From an uncultured Flavobacterium sp. (GTDB lineage: Bacteria; Bacteroidota; Bacteroidia; Flavobacteriales; Flavobacteriaceae): a stretch of DNA of 5,709 nucleotides. The notes below the pieces were generated by a model that saw only the letters and a program-made list of their open reading frames with translations, had not been told where the DNA came from and searched no databases. Positions within the stretch are counted from its first letter, which is position 1. Each line of letters opens with the position of its first letter. Positions 1-5,709 of this stretch are shown one piece after another. A program made the translations under genes and the position numbers. The stretch covers positions 1 through 5,709 of the forward strand of contig CAMLKV010000167.1 of the NCBI GenBank assembly GCA_946480635.1, written 5' to 3'.

Positions 1-2671
1 CAGTACCTGCCACCCCCCAGTTTATAATAGCTGTTGTATCAGTAACATTTCCACTCGTTAGATTGTAAACTGGTGGACATACTGGTATGTCTTCTACTAT
101 CACATTATCAATGAAAGTGTATTGACCTCTATAATTCCATGGATTTGGTGGATAATAAGGGGTATGAAAAGCGATATTAATATCAGTAGGCGTGTTTACA
201 CCTGTCAAATTAATAATCATTTCTCTATCTTGAGTATTATTTATAGTTTCATGCTTAAATTCAACATGTAGAGTTCCAGTTTGAGTTATTGTTGCATTCG
301 CTGATAATGTTATTAACGCACCGTTTTTAGCAACAACAGTTGTACCATATGGAAATGGATATCCAGGGATGTACATTATATCCCCAACTTTAATACGATT
401 AAGTTCAGTAGATGTAACTGTAATTGTGTTAGATCCTGCCACTGTACCTGTTGCATTTGTGGTAGTCGAATAATTGTTTTCATATAAAATCGTAGAAAAC
501 TGACTCACGCCTGATCCATTAGTAGACAGCATTACTTTTAAGTCTTCTTCAAAATCACTATTGTAAACTTTATACGAAAAACGTAATCTTTGACCTGCAC
601 GCGCTTTTAATGTTGGTGTAATTAACCAATCATTGTTATCCCCATTCATTCCTGTAAACAAAGCTGCCATTTGATCTCCCGCAATTGGTTGTACAGTTTG
701 ATTAAGATCCCAGCTGTAATTATCACCATTTGCATTGACAATTTTCCAACACGTTTCTGTTGTTGTATTAGAATCAAAAGTTTCTATGAATGGTGTTGGT
801 AATGGATTACAGTCTGTTCTAAATAAAAATGGGCCAACCCATTGACTGCTTTCTGTAGCATTACAAACTGCTCTCACATAATATTCATATGCAGTATCTG
901 GTATTAAATTTGTCGCATTGTATGTTGGATTTGTATTAACTGTTGTTCCTGAACCAGTAGGAACTCCTCCTCCAGCTTGCTGAACAACAACTTCCCATTT
1001 AGTTTCTGATAATCCAACAGTCCAACTTAAATTAGCTGTAGTTGAAGTAACATTTGCAATACTTAAATGAGATGGATCTGGACAAGCGGGTGCATCCTCA
1101 ACTACAAAATCATCTATTGTTATAATTCCTGTGTTGCTAGGATCGGTCATGTTAGAAGGTAATCTAAAAGCAAAATATGTTATTCCTGTACCATTAAATA
1201 AAACAGAATCTTCAATTAAATTTGAATTAGAAAAATCATGCATCGGTATTAAAGTAGTATAACTACTAAAATTTGGCGTTGATGACATTAATACTTCAAA
1301 ATTCCCTCTTGGTGCTGGGAAAAAGGCACTAGTAGTTACTCTATATTTGAAACGTACTCTTTTTGGACCAACTGCATTAACTGGCACACTAATTAACCAG
1401 TCATTATAAGCTACAAACGGGTTGAAAAAATTAATTGGTTGAGGACGAATTGAAGCCTCAGTTCCACTTATTGCCCATTGTGCAGGATCATTATCTACGT
1501 TATTTGTTGACCAACAGAATTTTTTAGTTGTCACATCCGTATCATTAAAACTTTCAATATAAGGAGTAGGCTGAGCAATACATAGTGTATTAAAATTTAC
1601 TGGCCCTGTCCAAGTACTTTGTAAAGTTGAAGAACAGTATGTTCTAACATAAAACTCATAGCGTGTTGAAGGATTTAATCCCGTAATAGTATATGGATTA
1701 GTGCTTACAATATTTACAACTGCACCAGACGCATATGGAGCTGTGGGAGTCCCGGTTCCTAAAGGTTGTGCCACCACTTCCCATTGGCTATTATTGTAAC
1801 CATTAGTCCATGAAACTTGAGCCGAATTTGTTGTAATCGAGCTAACATTTACCACAGGATAACTTGGTTCTGAACATGCTGGTAAATCTTCAATATATAC
1901 ATCATCAAAATAAATCCAAGTACCAGTTTGTGTTGCTCCTGGAGGTATAATCCAAGCAATATTAATATCTCCCACAATATTTGGTAATGGAACAGTCATT
2001 TCAATAAAGTTATATACCGTGGTATAAGCTGCTAAAGGAACCACGGTTGTGGTAAAGTTTTGAGCTCCTATTCCTGTAGTGGAAATTTTTACTTCAAAAG
2101 AACCTGGTCCCCCTGGAGGATTACTTGCTATAGTTCCCCAGTTTCCATATATATTATATTTAAATCTTAGTCTCTTTTGTGTAATCCCATCTAAATGAAA
2201 TTGAGGAGAAATCAACATATCGCTCGTATTCGTACCAGCGTTAGAAGTACGTAATTTTGCAACTGGTTCATTGAAAGAGTTATTTCCAAAATGAAAGAAA
2301 TCGGCATCATTATTAAGATTTAATTGTGACCAACAATCATTCTTTGCAGGGTCTTCAAATCCCGTATAATAAGGTAATGGTTGGATGTTACAAGGAGTCT
2401 TAAAATTTAATGGTGCAGACCATGCTCCAGGTGTTCCACCACAAACCGAACGCACATATAAATTGTAACTTGTAGCTGGTGTAAGTACTGGACTAGGATT
2501 GTTATTATTAGTTGTTGTTGGATTTATAGTATCAGTTCCATTAGGAGCTCCTAGAGAAGCGTCTTTCACAACATATTCCCAATTGCTAACTAAATTTTGA
2601 GGATTGTCCCAAGAAAAAGTTGCACTAGTTTGTGTTAAATTATTGTATGATAATCCAGAAGGAGTAGGACA
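1..2671 (-). repeat. Tandem Fn3 + choice-of-anchor J repeat array (protein-level repeat)
   Basis: Three complete Fn3+CAJ units and the start of a fourth follow one another: 2671-1877 (265 residues), 1876-1085 (264 residues), 1084-80 (335 residues), and 79-1 (partial). Each Fn3 starts with a Cys-Pro/Ser rich turn (CPTPSG, CSEPSY, CPDPSH, CPPVYN) and each CAJ starts with a Cys followed by P-L/T-P (CNIQPLP, CIAQPTP, CNPLPTP). The units are clearly homologous in protein but diverged in DNA. I saw no long identical stretches between them, so this is an old duplication rather than a recent expansion. The third unit is about 70 residues longer because of an extra module in its CAJ domain. Confidence 0.85.
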
Positions 2672-4090
2672 TGAAGGTTGTGATAGAGTAAAAGTGAAAC
2701 ATAAACCAGCTCCTGGTTGTGTATTGCTGTGTTGAAAAGGTGAAGATATTACGAAGTAATATGTTTGACCAGCTTGCAAATACATATTTTGAAGCTGAGA
2801 AGATGTTACACTTGACGGTTGTCCTGTAGTTAACGAACCTAAACAATTTGCTGAATTACCAATGTCGCAGCCATCAAAAATAAAAACACTCGATAACGAA
2901 TTGTAACATCCTGTTGATGAATTGACATTCACTGCAAGATTCACATTAACCAATCCCGAAGTCGTTGGTGTATAAGAAAGAAATGCATGATCACCACTTA
3001 ACCAGTTTTGTGTTGAACCAAAAGGCTGGCAACTCAAATTTTGAGAGTTTAATGGTGTGTAATTTTGATTATCGTAAAAAGTATTTAAGTTCGTACTTAA
3101 AACGTATGGAGTAGTTGAAATATTTGAAGGAATAACTACTGGAGTTGCACAAGTTAAACCTAATCTTGTCGTAGTAATTTCAAAAGGACCAGCCCATCCA
3201 CTTGCAGTAGTTGCATCACAAAAAGTCCTTATATAAACATCATAAATAGTACCGTCAACAAGAGGTGAACCATTTGTTAAAGTTGTTGCATTAAAAGAAG
3301 TTCCAGTTACTGGTGTTCCAGTTGCGCTAGCACCTGTGAGGTGTGGTACTATTTGAATTTCAAAATTATTTGCTGTTGGATGTGTCCAATTTATAGTCCC
3401 ACTGTTAGCCGACATAATTGAGGTAATTGCACTAACTTTAGAACAACTTTCGATTACTCTGGCATTTTCTATAAACCAAGTATCTCCACTAGTGGATGTT
3501 GTACCTGTTTGATTTGTAACAGCTACAAAAGCAAGATAAACAGGTATTCCTTGTGGAATTCCTGTAAGAGGAACGATTTTTTCTTCATAAGTAGTTGCCT
3601 GTACATTCAACTGAGTTTCTGTCCAAGAGGCAACAACAGTATTAAAACTACTAATATCTGGTTGTGTAGCAGTAGATAATCTTAACTGATAAACAGTTCC
3701 TCTGTTAGTAAAACTTCCCTGTTTTGTCCAAAAACGAATTTCAGAATTATTAGGAGTTAAAAATTGAGGAGAAATCAGAAAGTATTCTGCAGTTGTTCCA
3801 ACAGTATTGTTTAACGCAGGATTTACTTTCACTCCAGGTGTACCAACATAACCTTCTGCCGGAGTAGAGGCCACCCAGTTGTTTGCTACTGTTTGATTAC
3901 TATTAATTGCCCAAGTGGCTGGTATTCCAGTATTAAAATCTTCTAAAGTTGGAAATTGTGCCAAAGCAACATTTGAAAATAACCCAAACGTAAATAACAT
4001 TAAAGCCATCATCACTGAATTTTTCTTCCATTTTTGAAGAAAAATCTTGGACATAAACAGCCAATTGGATTTGTGTACTTCTTTTTGCAT
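1..4090 (-). CDS. Large secreted multidomain protein with choice-of-anchor J and fibronectin III repeats (5' part, runs off left edge)
   Basis: The frame from ATG 4090-4088 is open for 1363 codons to the window edge. Order of parts (residues): signal peptide 1-44; CAJ-1 45-215; Fn3-1 216-313; Cys-rich beta domain 314-473; Fn3-2 474-566; CAJ-2 567-738; Fn3-3 739-836; CAJ-3 837-1002; Fn3-4 1003-1093; CAJ-4 1094-1337; start of Fn3-5 from 1338. CAJ domains show a mid-domain strand (FLISPQF, MLISPQF, DWLISV, DWLITP) and a closing strand (YFDDVYIED, TIDDFVVED, FIDNVIVED). Fn3 domains end with a Y-x-x-Y/F/L-Y/I-V-R-x-x-C-like strand and W-x-G/A-P-F/L. These modules are known from Bacteroidota cell-surface and T9SS-exported proteins, including gingipain/HagA-type adhesin regions. 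I see no protease or glycosidase catalytic motif in this part. Adhesion or polymer binding is inference. A C-terminal T9SS domain is expected beyond the window. The ATG at 4054 (residue 13) is an alternative start that would leave a more usual signal peptide. Confidence 0.93.
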   Translation of the reverse strand, partial: MQKEVHKSNWLFMSKIFLQKWKKNSVMMALMLFTFGLFSNVALAQFPTLEDFNTGIPATWAINSNQTVANNWVASTPAEGYVGTPGVKVNPALNNTVGTTAEYFLISPQFLTPNNSEIRFWTKQGSFTNRGTVYQLRLSTATQPDISSFNTVVASWTETQLNVQATTYEEKIVPLTGIPQGIPVYLAFVAVTNQTGTTSTSGDTWFIENARVIESCSKVSAITSIMSANSGTINWTHPTANNFEIQIVPHLTGASATGTPVTGTSFNATTLTNGSPLVDGTIYDVYIRTFCDATTASGWAGPFEITTTRLGLTCATPVVIPSNISTTPYVLSTNLNTFYDNQNYTPLNSQNLSCQPFGSTQNWLSGDHAFLSYTPTTSGLVNVNLAVNVNSSTGCYNSLSSVFIFDGCDIGNSANCLGSLTTGQPSSVTSSQLQNMYLQAGQTYYFVISSPFQHSNTQPGAGLCFTFTLSQPSCPTPSGLSYNNLTQTSATFSWDNPQNLVSNWEYVVKDASLGAPNGTDTINPTTTNNNNPSPVLTPATSYNLYVRSVCGGTPGAWSAPLNFKTPCNIQPLPYYTGFEDPAKNDCWSQLNLNNDADFFHFGNNSFNEPVAKLRTSNAGTNTSDMLISPQFHLDGITQKRLRFKYNIYGNWGTIASNPPGGPGSFEVKISTTGIGAQNFTTTVVPLAAYTTVYNFIEMTVPLPNIVGDINIAWIIPPGATQTGTWIYFDDVYIEDLPACSEPSYPVVNVSSITTNSAQVSWTNGYNNSQWEVVAQPLGTGTPTAPYASGAVVNIVSTNPYTITGLNPSTRYEFYVRTYCSSTLQSTWTGPVNFNTLCIAQPTPYIESFNDTDVTTKKFCWSTNNVDNDPAQWAISGTEASIRPQPINFFNPFVAYNDWLISVPVNAVGPKRVRFKYRVTTSAFFPAPRGNFEVLMSSTPNFSSYTTLIPMHDFSNSNLIEDSVLFNGTGITYFAFRLPSNMTDPSNTGIITIDDFVVEDAPACPDPSHLSIANVTSTTANLSWTVGLSETKWEVVVQQAGGGVPTGSGTTVNTNPTYNATNLIPDTAYEYYVRAVCNATESSQWVGPFLFRTDCNPLPTPFIETFDSNTTTETCWKIVNANGDNYSWDLNQTVQPIAGDQMAALFTGMNGDNNDWLITPTLKARAGQRLRFSYKVYNSDFEEDLKVMLSTNGSGVSQFSTILYENNYSTTTNATGTVAGSNTITVTSTELNRIKVGDIMYIPGYPFPYGTTVVAKNGALITLSANATITQTGTLHVEFKHETINNTQDREMIINLTGVNTPTDINIAFHTPYYPPNPWNYRGQYTFIDNVIVEDIPVCPPVYNLTSGNVTDTTAIINWGVAGT
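257..448 (-). other. Extra beta module inserted in the fourth choice-of-anchor J domain
   Basis: Residues about 1215-1278 of the large protein. The segment runs from GTVAGSNTITVTSTEL through VGDIMYIPGYPFPYGTTVV and ITLSANATITQTGTLHVEF. CAJ-1 to CAJ-3 have nothing corresponding to it. The pattern G-S-N-T-I-T-V-T-S-T, V-G-D/M, G-x-P-x-G-T-T-V, I/V-T-L-S-x-x-A-T resembles a short beta-rich module that I know from large repetitive bacterial surface and phage-related proteins. On either side the CAJ sequence resumes in the same frame (FSTILYENNYS before, HETINNTQDREMIINL after). Confidence 0.6.
2672..3151 (-). other. Cys-rich beta domain interrupting the CAJ/Fn3 order (possibly pre-peptidase C-terminal or CUB-like)
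   Basis: Residues 314-473 of the large protein. Between Fn3-1 and Fn3-2 a CAJ domain would be expected, but this segment is different. It has the motif FLSYTPTTSGLVNVNL, then FDGCD, a Cys-x-x-Ser turn, and LQAGQTYYFVISSP near the end. Such 'structural tail' beta-sandwich domains (PPC-like) often occur in exported Bacteroidota proteins. It contains six cysteines, enough for three disulfides. The domain class is from pattern recognition only. Confidence 0.55.
3959..4090 (-). other. Signal peptide of the large CAJ/Fn3 protein
   Basis: Residues 1-44. A basic stretch (K15, K20, K22, K23) is followed by a hydrophobic core (MMALMLFTFGLF, residues 27-38) and a signal peptidase I-type site, A42-L43-A44 before Q45. 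Export by Sec to the periplasm, then by T9SS, is the usual route for this protein class. The segment before the core is long (about 26 residues) if the ATG at 4090 is used. Starting at M13 (4054) would cut it to about 14. Upstream of 4090 the sequence is only A-rich and upstream of 4054 no Shine-Dalgarno is seen either, so the start is not settled by a ribosome binding site. Confidence 0.85.
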
Positions 4091-4113
4091 TTTTTTTAAT
4101 TTTTAGGAGGGTT

Positions 4114-4148
4114 AAAAAATAAAAATTGGTATAAAAAAAGGAAGCAAA
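4114..4148 (-). promoter_or_regulatory. Weak candidate Bacteroidota-type promoter for the large CAJ/Fn3 gene
   Basis: On the minus strand TTTG (4148-4145) lies 23 bases before TATTTTTT (4121-4114), a 7 of 8 match to the Bacteroidota -7 element TAnnTTTG. The -7 element sits 23 bases before the ATG at 4090. The TTTG lies inside the terminator stem of the upstream gene and the spacer is at the long end, so this is a guess. No Shine-Dalgarno is seen before the ATG, only an A-rich run (AAAAATTAAAAAAAATG), which is usual for flavobacteria. Confidence 0.2.
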
Positions 4149-4173
4149 GCAGTCTCGCAACTACCTCACTTCC
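4133..4173 (-). terminator. Intrinsic (Rho-independent) terminator of the T9SS Ig-like protein gene
   Basis: On the minus strand a 14-base arm (4173-4160), a 6-base loop TGCGAG (4159-4154) and a 14-base arm (4153-4140) form an uninterrupted stem, followed at once by seven T (4139-4133). It begins 8 bases after the TAG stop at 4184-4182. Four of the 14 pairs are G-U in the minus-strand RNA. On the plus strand these become A-C mismatches and there is no T run, so the structure should terminate only leftward transcription. The 42 bases left before the next ATG carry the remaining leader of the following gene. Confidence 0.9.
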
Positions 4174-4181
4174 AATAAAAG

Positions 4182-4403
4182 CTATTTTTTAATTACTTTA
4201 AAAAATTGAACATTTCCTTCTGAATGTACCTTGATTAAATAAGTTGACGCTGCAAACTCATTAAAATCAACTTGAACAGCATTGCTATTAACATTCGATA
4301 CTTTTAACAATTGTCCTAATAAATTATAGAACTCCACTTTTGTTATTGCATCTTTTGCAGTAATTGTTAAACTATCTGTAATTGGGTTTGGATAATATTT
4401 CAA
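4182..4403 (-). other. C-terminal type IX secretion sorting domain (type A)
   Basis: The last 73 residues carry the family pattern: Y-Y-P-N-P-I-T-D-S-L-T-I near the start, V-E-F-Y-N-L-L-G-Q-L-L in the middle, then DFNEFAASTYLIKV and a basic end, FFKVIKK. This domain is recognised by the T9SS translocon and is usually cleaved at or after export. It belongs to the downstream frame, so with the frameshift as read the main product would lack it. Confidence 0.93.
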
Positions 4404-5709
4404 CCCTTTAATTTTAAAATCATTAGTATTTAAACAAGGCCCTTGAGCAGTAACACCCATTCTTGGTCCTTCACAACCATTAATTGTTTGTGACACATAA
4501 TACGTTGTGTTTTGAACTACAGCCGTTGAAGTTGTCAAAACATTTCCTAAAGTTGCAGCATCATACCATGTGTATGTTGCACCACTTCCTCCATTAACAG
4601 AGAAATCAGCTATTGTTCCCGTAATACAAGCATCTTGAGAAGAAGAACCTGTTGGAGCTACAGTATTTACAACAGTAGCTGTAACTGGTATTCTTACTGA
4701 TTCACATATTTCATCATAAGTTAAATTATGGAAGCAATTTGTTGTATTAGCTGTTGTACTAATTACATCATTCAATCCAGAAACATTACCTGTTAGTTTA
4801 AGTGCCGAGCCTGTTGGATAAGCAATTGTAGCTGTGCTGTTTCCTAAAGTATTTGTTGTAGCAGCTAAACCATAAGTTGCCACTAATCTATAATCTTTTC
4901 CAGCTGGAATAGTATAATTAAGTGTAACAATCTGCGATGTAGTACCTACAGTACCAGTCACTAATGTAGGAGTAAAAGTTACAGGAGTTGTTCCAGCAAC
5001 TACATTTCCAGAAGCATCAAACAGCGCAATCGTTATTGGTGTTAGTGCAGAAGTGTTTTTAGGATAAACCGTAACAGTTTTTAATTTTATATTATTAGTC
5101 ACATCAAATGCAATTCCTTTGAATAAAGCAGATGAAACTACTGCTCCAGTGTAAGCCCCAGTATTCACTGAACCTGCTGATTCTGAACCTGAAGAAACAT
5201 AATATGTTGTTGTTGAAGAAACACTTGGATTAAATGATGTTCCAGTTGCAACCATAACACCACCAGAAGCTGCATCATACCAATTTAAAATTGTACTTCC
5301 CGAAGCTGTTAAGTTTGCCGTTCCACTAGTACAAATTGAATCTCCATTACAACTGCGCTAGATGTTGATATTGTAACGGTAACTGGAGTTGAAGTTCCTG
5401 TGCTTGCAGAACAAGTTACATTACATCTATACATGGTATCAACAGAAGGCGTAGCAATATAAGTTGAAGTAGTTGCACCAGAAATAGTATTCCAAGTACT
5501 TCCCCCATTAATAGAACTTTGCCATTGATATACTACACTTGATCCTATTGTAGCAGTAGCTAAACTCAATGTAGTTGACTGTCCTGAGCAAACTGAAGTA
5601 GAAGAAGCTAAAGTTGCTCCTGGTGTTGGAGTACCTGTACAACTAGATCCTTCTGCATAAGAAAAATTTCCTAAGAAACCACCTGTTTGAGGAGTAGTTA
5701 AAACAATTG
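4182..5709 (-). CDS. T9SS-exported Ig-like domain protein, 3' part, with an apparent frameshift (runs off right edge)
   Basis: Two overlapping frames carry consecutive parts of one protein. The upstream frame (5709 down to a stop at 5309) encodes a complete Ig-like domain at about 5641-5363 (CTGTPTPG, VVYQWQSSINGGSTW, YRCNVTC, VTVTIST). The downstream frame is open from just after a TAG at 5360-5358 to the TAG at 4184-4182. It encodes a second Ig-like domain (5351-5190: CNGDSICTSG, NWYDAASGG, STTTYYVS), a beta-rich domain (about 5189-4671: GIAFDV, TVTVYP, IPAGKDYRLVAT), a third Ig-like domain (4670-4440: YTWYDAATLGN, NTTYYVS) and a T9SS sorting domain. The first ATG of the downstream frame, 5255, falls inside the second Ig-like domain, so it is not a believable start. 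The true start is beyond the right edge. Such proteins are exported across the outer membrane and released or anchored to the surface. The specific role is unknown. The gene is either broken or carries a one-base sequencing error. Confidence 0.85.
5351..5360 (-). other. Frameshift site: one base apparently missing
   Basis: The upstream frame reads TISTSSA up to 5354 and then goes off family pattern (VVMEIQF..., stop at 5309). The downstream frame reads SCNGDSICTSG from about 5354 and is closed upstream by a TAG at 5360-5358. The two can only be joined between about 5357 and 5351. Adding one base after the GCA codon (5356-5354), for example giving GCA-AGT-TGT, restores TISTSSA-S-CNGDSIC, a natural Ig-to-Ig linker. 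The site is not a homopolymer and shows no X-XXY-YYZ slippery heptamer, so programmed -1 frameshifting is unlikely. A real mutation or a read error are both possible. Confidence 0.8.

Noticed and set aside
2501..2520. Short triplet run (GTT/ATT) that might be a microsatellite
   Set aside because: It is imperfect, only about six triplets long, stays in frame, and just encodes an Asn/Thr-rich loop in Fn3-2; nothing suggests phase variation.
2640..2846. Minus-strand ORF of 68 codons
   Set aside because: It lies wholly inside the large CAJ/Fn3 gene in another frame of the same strand, and its product shows no domain pattern.
4101..4115. AGGAGGGTTAAAA on the plus strand as a ribosome binding site for a rightward gene
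   Set aside because: No plus-strand start codon with an open frame follows; the region downstream is the terminator and the end of a minus-strand gene.
3933..4160. Minus-strand ORF of 75 codons covering the start of the large gene
   Set aside because: It is a shifted frame over the signal peptide region. It starts inside the terminator hairpin, while the overlapping frame from 4090 gives a clear signal peptide and CAJ domain.
4182..5255. ATG at 5255 as the start of an independent 357-residue T9SS protein
   Set aside because: The ATG falls within an Ig-like domain (WYDAASGGV before it, ATGTSFNPS after it), no signal peptide follows, and homologous sequence continues upstream to 5351.
5340..5362. 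Programmed -1 ribosomal frameshift joining the two Ig-like frames
   Set aside because: No slippery heptamer is seen around GCGCAGTTGT, I did not spot a stimulatory hairpin just downstream, and such recoding is not known to me for this family.
5309..5569. Separate 86-residue gene starting at a TTG at 5569
   Set aside because: The frame is open upstream to the window edge and the Ig-like domain begins before 5569, so this is the middle of a larger gene cut off by the frameshift.

Overview
The window looks like chromosomal DNA of a Bacteroidota bacterium, most likely a Flavobacterium-type member of the Flavobacteriaceae. The grounds are AT-rich sequence, a C-terminal type IX secretion (T9SS) sorting domain, modular secreted proteins built from choice-of-anchor J (cleaved-adhesin-like), fibronectin III and Ig-like domains, and no Shine-Dalgarno sequence before the one visible start. 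All coding sequence is on the minus strand, so the genes read from right to left.

Layout in transcription order. (1) 5709 to 4182 is the 3' part of a gene for a T9SS-exported surface or secreted protein. It encodes an Ig-like domain, a second Ig-like domain, a beta-rich domain, a third Ig-like domain and a C-terminal T9SS type A sorting domain. The reading frame breaks once near 5352-5357: the upstream frame and the downstream frame carry consecutive parts of one protein, so one base appears to be missing. (2) 4181 to 4091 is a short intergenic region with a strong intrinsic terminator for gene 1 and at most a weak candidate promoter for gene 2. (3) 4090 to 1 is the first 1363 codons of a very large secreted protein that runs off the left edge. 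I translated this frame codon by codon and found no stop. It has a signal peptide, one choice-of-anchor J (CAJ) domain, one Fn3 domain, a Cys-rich beta domain, and then alternating Fn3 and CAJ domains.

The two genes probably encode independent large cell-surface or secreted adhesin-like proteins. Gene 2 would also be expected to end in a T9SS sorting domain, outside the window. No RNA gene, mobile element, CRISPR array or enzyme gene is visible. I see no clear sign of a new defence or mobile system. The observations most worth a second look are the single-base frameshift that separates the export signal from the rest of gene 1, an extra module of about 64 residues spliced into the fourth CAJ domain of gene 2, and a cysteine pattern in gene 2 that predicts one disulfide per repeated domain.
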